The position numbers and the translations under genes were made by a program. From assembly GCA_964370045.1 (NCBI GenBank), contig CAYJGZ010000007.1, positions 1 through 64,000 on the forward strand: a stretch of 64,000 nucleotides of DNA, given 5' to 3'. The notes beneath the pieces are model-generated. The model was not told the DNA's origin and made no database searches. It was given only the letters and a program-made list of their open reading frames with translations. Source of the DNA: JAAYCI01 sp964370045. Lineage in GTDB: Bacteria > Bacillota > Clostridia > Oscillospirales > Ruminococcaceae. This document shows positions 25,023 to 33,109 of the stretch, in pieces. Each line of letters opens with the position of its first letter. Position 1 is the first letter of the stretch.

Positions 25023-26780
25023 CTACATGCTTTCGGGTGCCGCTACTTTCAGGATGCTGAGTGCATTTGCAATGCTGTTTTTTGTGGCAATGGCCAGCGC
25101 AAGGCGTGCTTGCAAAAGGCTCTCGTTCTCTCCTTTTATACGGCAGGCCGTATAAAATTTGTGGAAAAGCGTGGCAAGCTCTATCAGCCAGCGTGTTATG
25201 CGCGCGGGGTTACGCCCGTGTGCCGCCCCCACTATTTCACCCGGGAAAACAGCGATATGACGTATTAACTCACGCTCTTCGGGTGCAGTGAGCAGCTGTA
25301 AGCTCTCAAAGGCAAGCTGTGCATTTGGCAGTACACCCTCGCCCTTTAGGTTTTGCAGGATGGAGCATATGCGTGCGTGTGCGTACTGAACATAGTACAC
25401 GGGGTTTTCGCTGTCCTGCGAGACGGCAAGCCCTAAGTCGAACTCGATGGTGCTGCCCGGCTCACGCATGTTGAAGAAAAAGCGTGCGGAATCTATGGGC
25501 ACTTCGTCCAAAAGGTCGGTGAGGGTGATGGCCTTGCCTGTGCGCTTGCTCATGCGGACGGGCTGGCCGTCACGCACGAGGTTTACAAACTGCATTAGCA
25601 CAATATCCAGCGCATTACCGTCTTTTCCTACGGCGTTCATGGCGCCTTTCATGCGTGCGACGTGGCCGTGATGGTCCGCACCCCAGACATTTATCAAGTG
25701 TGTAAAGCCACGCTCGAACTTGTCCATGTGGTATGCGATGTCCGCCGCAAAGTAGGTGGGTATGCCGTTTGCACGCAGTAGCACCTCGTCCTTTTCGCCG
25801 CCAAAGTCGGTGGCCTTATACCATGTAGCACCGTCTTTTTCGTACGTTGCGCCACGCTGCGAAAGCAGCTGTATCGCGCGCTTTACAGCGCCCGAGGTGT
25901 GCAGGTCCGACTCGTGAAACCACACGTCGTAATCTATGCGGTACTTTGCAAGGTCGTCCTTTAGGCTTTGAATGTTACGGGGCAGTGCATACTGCACCAA
26001 AAGTGCCTCAAGCTCGGCTGTCGGCTTTGAGGCGGGCGCATCCCCGTGTAGCGTGTAAAATTCGTGGGCACGCTCCTTTATGTCCTCGCCATGGTAGCCG
26101 TCCTCGGGGAACTCCACGGCGTCCTCGCCACGGATAATTTGCAGGTAGCGTGCGGCAAGGCTTTTGCCGAACTTTTCCACCTGGTTGCCTGCGTCGTTTA
26201 TGTAAAATTCACGTGTGACGTCATACCCTGCCCACTGCAAAACGGCGGCAAGGCAGTCGCCCAGTGCGCCACCTCGGGCGTTGCCCAGGTGCATGGGGCC
26301 TGTGGGGTTTGCGGAGACAAATTCCACGTTGACACGCTTCATATCGCCGTGCTTGGTGCGGCCGTAGTCGCCGCCTGTACAGCAGGCGGCACGCACAACA
26401 TCGCAAAACCATGCGGGGGACAAAAACAGATTGATAAAGCCGGGGCCTGCTATCTCCACACGCTCGAACATATCGCTCGCTTCAAGGTGCTCTGCCACCG
26501 CCGCCGCAATGTTTCGGGGTGATGTGCCAAACGCCTTTGCGGACACCATGGCGAGGTTCGAGGCAAAGTCGCCGTGGGAAGTGTCTGCCGGAATTTCCAC
26601 CACGAACGGCGGCACCTCCGCCTGCTTTAGCGCACCTTTGGCCATCGCCGCATTAAGGCCGCAAAGCAGGTAGCTCTCTGCCGCACGCTTTGCGTCCTTG
26701 CACAGGTCTGCATACAAAAATTTATCATGTAGCGCAGTAAATGCGCTGCCCTGCTCATAATATGACTGTATCTCCGACAT
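25023..26780 (-). CDS. argS: Arginyl-tRNA synthetase
   Basis: 585 residues from the ATG at 26780, with TGGAGC 7 bases upstream. A class Ia synthetase: N-terminal Add-1 domain (about 20-110), HIGH-type motif in VSANPTGPMHLGNARGGALGD (about 163), DAGNQVEKF, VWGADHHGHVARM, the KMSKS-equivalent RMSKRTGKAIT (about 410) and a C-terminal DALR anticodon-binding domain. It charges tRNA-Arg. The SD and start codon lie at one end of a long imperfect inverted repeat. Confidence 0.97.
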   Translation of the reverse strand: MSEIQSYYEQGSAFTALHDKFLYADLCKDAKRAAESYLLCGLNAAMAKGALKQAEVPPFVVEIPADTSHGDFASNLAMVSAKAFGTSPRNIAAAVAEHLEASDMFERVEIAGPGFINLFLSPAWFCDVVRAACCTGGDYGRTKHGDMKRVNVEFVSANPTGPMHLGNARGGALGDCLAAVLQWAGYDVTREFYINDAGNQVEKFGKSLAARYLQIIRGEDAVEFPEDGYHGEDIKERAHEFYTLHGDAPASKPTAELEALLVQYALPRNIQSLKDDLAKYRIDYDVWFHESDLHTSGAVKRAIQLLSQRGATYEKDGATWYKATDFGGEKDEVLLRANGIPTYFAADIAYHMDKFERGFTHLINVWGADHHGHVARMKGAMNAVGKDGNALDIVLMQFVNLVRDGQPVRMSKRTGKAITLTDLLDEVPIDSARFFFNMREPGSTIEFDLGLAVSQDSENPVYYVQYAHARICSILQNLKGEGVLPNAQLAFESLQLLTAPEERELIRHIAVFPGEIVGAAHGRNPARITRWLIELATLFHKFYTACRIKGENESLLQARLALAIATKNSIANALSILKVAAPESM

Positions 26781-26876
26781 AATAATGCTCCATTCCGCCG
26801 CTTCGCATCGGCACAAAATTTAATTAAATATGCGGCACTTATCATGCGAAGCACAAGGAATGATAAGAGCATTATT
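26781..26876 (-). promoter_or_regulatory. Long inverted repeat covering the argS ribosome-binding site
   Basis: Outer arms AATAATGCTC (26781-26790) and GAGCATTATT (26867-26876), then CATTCC (26791-26796)/GGAATG (26857-26862), then GCTTCGCAT (26800-26808)/ATGCGAAGC (26844-26852). In the argS transcript the 3' arm holds the SD (GGAATGGAGC), so the fold would hide it. A shorter alternative stem CTTATCAT/ATGATAAG shares bases with the outer fold. It may be a control element or a palindromic insertion. Confidence 0.6.
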
Positions 26877-26880
26877 GATT

Positions 26881-27198
26881 TTAGGGTAATACCGCACAAT
26901 TATTGTACTTAGATTGCGCCGAGAAAATTTTTGTCAGATAAAACAAAAACCACAGGCAATACTTTGTGTATTAACGTAAGGCACGATGTCCTCCGCCTCT
27001 ATCGTCGGAGGACATCTTCAATATTTAGTGGGCGATTACACGCCCACCAAATATTCAGCGACTTAAAAGTCGCTGTTGCCACGTTGAATACGGGGCAAGC
27101 CCTTAATTGAACGAGGATTTTTGTAAAATATGACGGAAATTTTCGGCGCAAGATGAATGCAAAGGCATTCGCCGCTAATTGTGCGGTATTGCCTTAGA
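26881..27198. repeat. Fold-back (MITE-like) element with ~20-bp terminal inverted repeats
   Basis: The left end (26881-26902, TTAGGGTAATACCGCACAATTA) and right end (27176-27198) are inverted repeats (17 of 18 core bases match). A second inverted block follows further in (TTGCGCCGA near 26914 and its complement near 27144). The multi-hairpin element (26975-27113) sits in the centre. No transposase gene is present. Confidence 0.75.
26975..27113. repeat. Multi-hairpin element, copy 2
   Basis: It has the same ends (CGTAAGGCA...TTAATTGAACG) and the same order of hairpins as 3269-3411. Here the first stem is GATGTCCTCCG / CGGAGGACATC and the third is GCGACT-TAAA-AGTCGC, a compensatory G-C to A-T change relative to copy 1. 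The element lies inside the fold-back repeat at 26881-27198. Confidence 0.75.
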
Positions 27199-27201
27199 TT
27201 T

Positions 27202-27231
27202 GTTTAGTTTGAAACTTGTTTCAAACTAAAC
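27202..27231. repeat. Perfect 14-bp hairpin near the fold-back element
   Basis: GTTTAGTTTGAAAC and its complement GTTTCAAACTAAAC are separated by TT. There is no T-run on either side, so it is not an obvious terminator. It lies 62 bases beyond the 3' end of the DUF1934 gene. Confidence 0.6.
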
Positions 27232-27293
27232 CTCCGAATATTGTGCTGTACTGTAGCGCATTGCTTCAAGAAAATAAACCGTAACCCCACAAA

Positions 27294-27731
27294 TTATGGG
27301 CATTGCGGTTGTGTTTGCCGCACCGTGATTTTCACCCTGTTGTAGGATATTTGCGAGTTGCCGCTGTCCAGCGTGTAGCTGAATGTAATGTCGCCGCCGC
27401 TCTCGCTTAGGTTGCTGTCCACCTCGTCCGCCGATACCCCAAGGCTGAGCGAGCCGTAGCCGCTGTCGTAGTGGCACACGTGCCGCTTGCCCGGCTCTAT
27501 CACAAGCTCGCTGGGCGCACTGCCACTGCGTAGCATGGATACCTTGCCGCCCTCTTCCACCTTCACGGTGGTGATATTTCCCTCGTAGCCTGTTGCTTGC
27601 GTCTCGTGGTAGCGGATATAGTATTTTCCCTGCTTAAAGGTAAAGCTTCCCTTTGTCATCAGCTGTACGCTGTCCACATCGCCCTGCTGTTCCATCGTGC
27701 CTTCGATATTTATAAGAAAGTCTTCCCTCAT
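27294..27731 (-). CDS. DUF1934-family (YwiB-like) protein
   Basis: 145 residues from the ATG at 27731 (MREDFLINIEGTMEQQGD), with GAGAGGGG about 8 bases upstream; the frame is open to 27830. The sequence alternates short beta strands (DSVQLMTKGSFTFKQGKYYIRYHETQATGYEGNITTVKVEEGGKVSMLRSG...) as in the lipocalin-like beta-barrel family DUF1934. Function unknown. It follows murI and ddl on the same strand and is probably the last gene of a cell-wall-precursor operon. In other Firmicutes members of this family often lie close to argS, as here. Confidence 0.82.
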   Translation of the reverse strand: MREDFLINIEGTMEQQGDVDSVQLMTKGSFTFKQGKYYIRYHETQATGYEGNITTVKVEEGGKVSMLRSGSAPSELVIEPGKRHVCHYDSGYGSLSLGVSADEVDSNLSESGGDITFSYTLDSGNSQISYNRVKITVRQTQPQCP

Positions 27732-27831
27732 CTTGTTGCCCCTCTCGGCGTGCGGTACACCCCGTACGGATACTGTGTAAGGGCGTGTGGCATATGCTGA
27801 ATTTTTTGTGGCAAATGTGACTTTTCGCATG

Positions 27832-28695
27832 TTAAAGCGTGTACCTTTCTATATCTATGCGGCTGACGTTCCACTCCGCGTCCTCCCGCAAAAAAATGCG
27901 GGCAAGCCTATCAAAACGCTGTGGGTCATCTGTTACATAATATTCTATCGCCCCTGTGATATGTGGGGCGGTGCTTAGCATATTTTTTTGTAGGAGCGTT
28001 TGTTTTAGCGCAATGGCCGCCTCGCACCCGGTGTCCACCAGCGTGGTAAAGCCGCCCATATATGCGGCGATAGCCTCGCTCAAAAGCGGATAGTGCGTGC
28101 AGGCCAAAATAAGCGTGTCCACTTCGGCGGCTTTCAGCGGTGCTAAGTACTCTTTCACCACAAGGCGCACAAGCTCATCGCTCTGCTCAAAGCGTCCGTT
28201 TTCCACCAGCGGAACAAAAAGCGGACAGGCTACCGCCATTACCTGTGAGGTGGGGCACAGCGCCTTAACCATATTTTCAAGGCTTGCCGCGGCGATGGTA
28301 GCCTGCGTGCCTATTATGCCCACCCTGCCGTTTTTTGTGAGGCTCGCCGCCTTTTGCGCCGCCGCAAAAAGCACACCCATATAGTCTACGCCAAGGTTTT
28401 GCGTCACCTGCTGTGGCAGCGTACTGCTCACCGTGCCGCACGCCGCAAGGATGATTTTCACATTTTTTGAGAGCAAAAACGCAATGTCCTGCTTTGCGTA
28501 GCTTATTATGGTGTCCTCGCCTCTGGTGCCGTAGGGAACACGCCCCGTATCACCAAAGTAGATGATGCGCTCGTTTGGCAGTATTTCACGCAGCTGCCTC
28601 ACAGCGCTAAGGCCGCCCAGCCCCGAGTCAAACACGCCGATGGGGCGACTTTGTACTTGCATTTCGGAAAATATATCGTTTTGCCCTGCGCTCAT
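27832..28695 (-). CDS. murI: Glutamate racemase
   Basis: 287 residues. It supplies D-glutamate for peptidoglycan. GVFDSGLGGLSAVRQL near the N-terminus and GDTGRVPYG are family signatures. The two catalytic cysteines are visible in LAACGTVSS (about residue 82; the common A-C-N-T reads A-C-G-T here) and LACTHYPLL (about 193). The start ATG overlaps the ddl stop (ATGA), so the pair is coupled. Gene order is ddl>murI>DUF1934. Confidence 0.95.
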   Translation of the reverse strand: MSAGQNDIFSEMQVQSRPIGVFDSGLGGLSAVRQLREILPNERIIYFGDTGRVPYGTRGEDTIISYAKQDIAFLLSKNVKIILAACGTVSSTLPQQVTQNLGVDYMGVLFAAAQKAASLTKNGRVGIIGTQATIAAASLENMVKALCPTSQVMAVACPLFVPLVENGRFEQSDELVRLVVKEYLAPLKAAEVDTLILACTHYPLLSEAIAAYMGGFTTLVDTGCEAAIALKQTLLQKNMLSTAPHITGAIEYYVTDDPQRFDRLARIFLREDAEWNVSRIDIERYTL

Positions 28696-29765
28696 ACCTC
28701 CGCCCTCTCCAGCGCCAAGCCGATAAGACGCTCCAAAAGCGTTCCAAAGGATACGCCCATGTGCTCCATGAGCTTTGGGTACATGCTGATGGCAGTGAAG
28801 CCGGGCAGCGTGTTTACCTCGTTCAGCAGCACACAGCCGTCCTCTTCACGCACAAAAAAGTCCACCCGTGCAAGCCCCTCGCAGCTTAGCGAACGGTACG
28901 CACACAGCGCCATGTCCTGTATCTGCCGCTGTGTTTTCTCATCAAGGCGCGCAGGGATGTACAGCTTGCTCGCATCGCCGCTCTCGTACTTTGCCTCGTA
29001 GTCGTAGGTTTCCTTGCAGGATACAATCTCCCCCGGCACCGACACCAAAAGCTCCCCACATCCCAAAACCGCACACTCCACCTCTGCGCCCTTTACGGCC
29101 TTTTCCAGCAGAATGGTCTTGTCGTGCGCCATGGCAAGCTGTATTGACGAGCGCAGCTCCTCATCGTCGTTTACAAGGCTCACGCCAATGCTCGAGCCAC
29201 CCACCGCCGGCTTTACCACCACAGGGTAGTCCATCACCTCACGCATACGAAACAGTATGCTCTCAAAGTCGGCCGTACTGCGGCGGTCTATGGCCATCCA
29301 CGGGGTGTGCGGCAGGCTGTGCGCCTCAAAAATAAGGTTTGCAAACGCCTTGTCCATTGCAACAGCACTGCACAAAACATTGCACCCCACATACGGAATG
29401 CCCGAAAGCGCAAGCAGTCCTTGCACCGTGCCGTCCTCGCCCCAGCGCCCGTGCAGTGCGGGGAAGGCGACATCTATTTTCACCACGTCAAAGCGCCCGT
29501 CGTGGTTTGCCACAATGCCGTGGGTGGTGCGGTCGGGCGAAATAAAGGCGGGCACACAGTCCGCAAATCTCTCCCAGCTACCGTCACGCATACCCTGTGT
29601 ATCGCCCGGGTACATCAGCCAGTTTCCCTTTTTTGTGATGCCCAGCTTAAGCACCTCGAACTGCTCGCAGTCGAGATGCTCCACAATAGCCGCCGCCGAA
29701 AGGCAGCTTATGGCATGTTCGCTCGACATACCGCCAAAAATAACGGCCACACGCAACTTTGCCAC
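28692..29765 (-). CDS. ddl: D-alanine--D-alanine ligase
   Basis: 357 residues if started at the GTG at 29765 (MAKLRVAVIFGGMSSEHAIS), with AAAGGA 10 bases upstream; an ATG at 29792 (MRIRKDVLC) is in frame. An ATP-grasp enzyme joining two D-Ala for the peptidoglycan stem. Landmarks are FGGMSSEHAIS, HGRWGEDGTVQGLL, GIPYVGCNVLCSAVAMDK, VVVKPAVGGSSIGVSLV, the Arg in CEGLARVDFF and the Mg2+ site LNEVNTLPGFTA. I cannot tell D-Ala-D-Ala from D-Ala-D-Lac/Ser specificity from these motifs alone. Confidence 0.94.
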   Translation of the reverse strand: MAKLRVAVIFGGMSSEHAISCLSAAAIVEHLDCEQFEVLKLGITKKGNWLMYPGDTQGMRDGSWERFADCVPAFISPDRTTHGIVANHDGRFDVVKIDVAFPALHGRWGEDGTVQGLLALSGIPYVGCNVLCSAVAMDKAFANLIFEAHSLPHTPWMAIDRRSTADFESILFRMREVMDYPVVVKPAVGGSSIGVSLVNDDEELRSSIQLAMAHDKTILLEKAVKGAEVECAVLGCGELLVSVPGEIVSCKETYDYEAKYESGDASKLYIPARLDEKTQRQIQDMALCAYRSLSCEGLARVDFFVREEDGCVLLNEVNTLPGFTAISMYPKLMEHMGVSFGTLLERLIGLALERAEV

Positions 29766-29918
29766 ACACAGCACATCCTTTCTGATACGCATACTTTCAT
29801 CGCAACACATCATAGTATAACACATGGCCGCCCAAAAGAAAAGGCGGCCGAGAGGGTGGGGGCAACAGCCGATAAAATGGGGTGCGGACAACTCAATTCG
29901 CTTGTCCTTAGCCCTTAG

Positions 29919-29947
29919 TTGAAAAAAAGCGCCGCTTACTGTATACT
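29919..29947 (+). promoter_or_regulatory. Promoter of the legionaminic-acid block
   Basis: TTGAAA (29919-29924), a 17-base spacer and TATACT (29942-29947), about 90 bases before legB. The AT-rich leader (29948-30037) has no obvious SD-blocking structure. Confidence 0.75.
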
Positions 29948-30037
29948 ATTCAGTGCGATATTCTTACAATATATTCTAAATATTCTAACACAAAATATTT
30001 AGCGTTAGAAAAAAAACAAGACGAAAGTGAGTGCCAT

Positions 30038-31021
30038 ATGTCTAAAAAAGTGATGGTGACAGGTGCGGACGGCTTCATAGGTAGCCACCTTACGGAGGCG
30101 CTGGTGCGCAGTGGTGCGCAGGTGAGTGCGTTTTGCTGCTACAATTCGTTTGGCACGTGGGGCTGGCTGGACACCTCGCCGCCCGAAATAAAAAGCGAAA
30201 TAGACGTAGTTATGGGCGATGTGCGTGACCCAAACGGTGTGGCCACCGCCATGAAGGGCATGGACGTGGTGTATCATTTGGCGGCGCTTATAGCCATTCC
30301 GTTTTCCTACCACAGCCCCGACAGCTATGTGGACACAAACATAAAAGGCACGCTTAACGTGCTGAACGCCGCACGTGCGCTTGGCACAGAGCGCCTTTTG
30401 GTGACGAGCACGAGCGAGGTGTACGGCACAGCGCAGTACGTGCCCATTGACGAAAAGCACCCCTACCAGGGGCAAAGCCCCTACTCCGCCACAAAGATAG
30501 GCGCGGACAGGCTGGCCGAAAGCTACTGGCGCAGTTTTGGCACGCCGCTGTCCATTGTGCGGCCGTTTAATACCTTTGGCCCTCGGCAGAGCGCACGGGC
30601 TGTTATCCCCACCATCATCACCCAGCTTTTGACGGGCAGTGACAAAATACAGCTGGGCAGCCTGCACCCCACACGGGACTTCAACTATGTAAAGGACGTT
30701 GCGGCGGCGTTTATGGCCATTGCGGCGTGCGAGGAAGCCATCGGGCAGGAGATAAACATCGCCACAGGGCAGGAGATTTCCATAGGCCAGCTTGCAAGCG
30801 AGCTTATTCGGCAGATAAACCCCAGCGCCGAGATAGTGTGCGACGCCGCCCGTCTGCGCCCCGAAAAGAGCGAGGTGGAGCGTCTTTTGGGCGACAGCAC
30901 AAAGCTTCGCACGCTCACCGGCTGGGCGCCTAAGTACACGTTTGAAGATGGTATCGCCGAGAGCATCGCCTTTTGCAAGGAGAACCTTGAGCGGTACAAG
31001 CCGGACAGGTACAACGTGTAA
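30038..31021 (+). CDS. legB: NAD-dependent 4,6-dehydratase (LegB-like)
   Basis: 327 residues. Extended SDR with the Rossmann motif TGADGFIGSHL (8-18), TSTSEVYG, the Y-x-x-x-K pair in SPYSATKIGADR (about 149-153) and RPFNTFGPRQSARAVIP. The sequence is closest, as I recall it, to LegB, which makes the 4-keto-6-deoxy sugar from NDP-GlcNAc at the start of legionaminic-acid synthesis. The downstream legC, ptmE-like, legI, legG and legF genes support this. A generic UDP- or dTDP-sugar dehydratase is the alternative. First gene after the promoter at 29919. Confidence 0.87.
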   Translation: MSKKVMVTGADGFIGSHLTEALVRSGAQVSAFCCYNSFGTWGWLDTSPPEIKSEIDVVMGDVRDPNGVATAMKGMDVVYHLAALIAIPFSYHSPDSYVDTNIKGTLNVLNAARALGTERLLVTSTSEVYGTAQYVPIDEKHPYQGQSPYSATKIGADRLAESYWRSFGTPLSIVRPFNTFGPRQSARAVIPTIITQLLTGSDKIQLGSLHPTRDFNYVKDVAAAFMAIAACEEAIGQEINIATGQEISIGQLASELIRQINPSAEIVCDAARLRPEKSEVERLLGDSTKLRTLTGWAPKYTFEDGIAESIAFCKENLERYKPDRYNV

Positions 31022-31122
31022 GAGCGCAGGGGCGTGAGCGAAAGCTCTCGTTTGGGTTTTTGCCCATACTGTAAGGGTGCAGGGCGCACCCACAACAAAC
31101 TATGGAATTTTCGGGGTACATC

Positions 31123-32772
31123 ATGCGACAAGAGCAAACCGCCGCTTCGCTAAAAAAGTTTTCACTTCCCTTATACGCTCGCTTGCTCATCGGCTGGGTG
31201 GTGCTGATGGGTGCGGCGGCCGTGTTAATGTACTGCTGGCGTGTGGTATTTTCGCTGGAGGCACTACCTGCGATACCCGCCACCGCCGCCGTAATGGGCG
31301 TGTTTAGCCTGCTTTATGCCGCAGTGGTGGCGCTTTGCTTTTTGAAGGGGGACAAGTTCTGCCTAAAGGCGGCACTTGTGATTTTTTTGGCAGGGCTACT
31401 GTTTTGCTTTGCGGTAGCGCCCATGCAGGTGCCGGACGAGGCCACCCACTACCTGCGTGCGGTAAGCATGTCTATGGGCGACTTTAGCTACAACTATGCC
31501 GCAAGCTACCCCGAGGATGTGCGTGCGCTAATGGCGGCGTTCCCCCCTTACATGAACCACGAGGTGCTGTACAGTGGCGGACAGCTCGCCCCTGCGGCGT
31601 TTTCGCAGTATGATGCGCTCGTAGCTTCGGGCAGTGCGGATGCCGTGGCCTCTCCCATAATGTTCATGTGGCTTCCTTTTTTGCCGCAGGCGCTTTTTAT
31701 GTGGGTGGTGCGGCTTTTCGGCGGCTCGGCGATGGCGCTTATGTACGCAGGGCGCATTGCAAACCTTTTGGTGTACGCAGTCGGCTGCTACTTTGCACTG
31801 CGTGGATGCAAGCGCTACCGCAGTGTGTTTTTGGTGCTGATGCTACTGCCTCTGTCCCTCTTTATGGCGGCGTCTTGCAGCTACGACAGCCTGATGCTGA
31901 CAGGGTGCTTTTTCCTATTAAGCTATTTTTGCAGGGATGAAATACACCTGCGCCACCTTGTGGTGTTTGGGCTTGTGCTTGCGTTTTGCACCTACATAAA
32001 GCCGATGAACATCATTTTGGGTGCGGTGCTGTTTTTTGTTCCGAGGGAAAGGTGGCGGCTTCGCTACAACCCTAAGCTCTTAATATTTGCGGTGCTAACA
32101 TTTGCGTTTGCGGCGTGGTACATCGGCGGAAACATAGACCTGCTTTTGCGCACCGGCGGCTGGCCGCAAGCCCTGCCCCGAGGCGGCGGCGAGGGGGCAG
32201 AGCCTGCGGCACAGCTTGCGTTTGTGTTTTCCAACATTCCCCGCTTTTTTGCGGTGACGCTGCAAAGCGTATACGAGGCGGACGGCTTTTTGTTTTCGCT
32301 TGCCACCTTCGGCTGGACGGACATGCACATTCCCCTTGTGGGGGGGCTTTCGCTGTGTAGCTTGTTTTTGGGCTCGGCGATGGGCATCGGGCGCAGAGAG
32401 CGCACAAAGAGCGCTGTGCTCATCGGGCTTGCCTGCGTGATGCTGTTGTACGCCGCCTCTATCCTTGCAGGCATGTACGTGCTGGACACCGACCTTATGT
32501 CCATTCGCATTTCGGGGCTACAGTCTCGCTATTTCCTGCCTGCGTTTTTACTGCTGTTTTTGTGCGTGAGCATTCTTTTGGGCAAAACGCTCGCCCCACG
32601 CAGTGCGCTGCCTGCCGCAGACGCTCGCAGGCAGGGCATCGCCCTGTGGGCAGGGGCAGGCGTTGCCGCCTTTTCGGCGGTGCTTATTTTCCAAAACACG
32701 TTTATAGGCCAGTGGATACCCAAGGCGGAGGGCGGCTTTAAGCTGATAAACATGTTCGGCTGGGCTGTTACC
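31123..32772 (+). CDS. DUF2142-family polytopic membrane protein
   Basis: About 550 residues (start ATG at 31123 behind GGGG; an ATG at 31102 lacks an SD). It has about 11 membrane helices. The first large outer loop has VAPMQVPDEATHYLRAVSMSMGD, the P-D-E-x-x-H-x-x-R motif of DUF2142, and later QSRYFLPAFLLL, the R-Y motif before the last helices. DUF2142 proteins have a GT-C-like topology and sit in surface-polysaccharide clusters; the reaction is unknown. Its stop codon TAG (32773-32775) is formed by the TA target duplication plus the first base of a MITE. The original stop was TAA. Confidence 0.83.
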
Positions 32773-32774
32773 TA

Positions 32775-32935
32775 GATAGTGTCGTCACAAGTGTTCAGCC
32801 GTCATATTTTGGCAATTTTTCCGCCATACGGTGTTGTCAAAACTCGCATTCCGCAAAGGAGTGCATCGTTTTTCCGCCTTGTCTTGCGAAAAAATTGCTC
32901 AAAATCTGCTCGGTTCAACTTATGACGACACTATC
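32775..32935 (+). mobile_element. 161-bp MITE, copy 1
   Basis: Ends GATAGTGTCGTCA...TGACGACACTATC form 13-bp perfect terminal inverted repeats, flanked by TA on both sides (32773-32774 and 32936-32937). The interior is an imperfect palindrome (GGCAATTTTTCCGCC... / ...GCGAAAAAATTGC) with no coding capacity. The TA target and short TIRs suggest mobilisation by an IS630/Tc1-mariner-type transposase. Copy 2, inverted and about 90% identical, lies at 62933-63093. Confidence 0.88.
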
Positions 32936-33109
32936 TAATAGGCAACACCGCAGATGCGCAAAACGTCATCGCATCACGTAGGCGCATGGCTTGCCATGGA
33001 CGTAGGGCTACCACAATTCGGCAAAATTGATTTCCGTGATTAACTGCTGTGCCGCCAAAAATTTTACACAAGCAAAACCGTACGACAATTCTTGAAAGGT
33101 GGGGTGCGC

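Noticed and set aside
26781..26880. T-box riboswitch upstream of argS
   Set aside because: No T-box core sequence (AGGGTGGAACCGCG-like) and no terminator/antiterminator pair were found; only the inverted repeat is present.
30005..31093. A 362-residue open frame antisense to legB
   Set aside because: Its composition is rich in His, Cys, Ala and Arg, as expected from the complement of a GC-rich gene, with no recognisable motif; legB on the other strand has clear SDR motifs.
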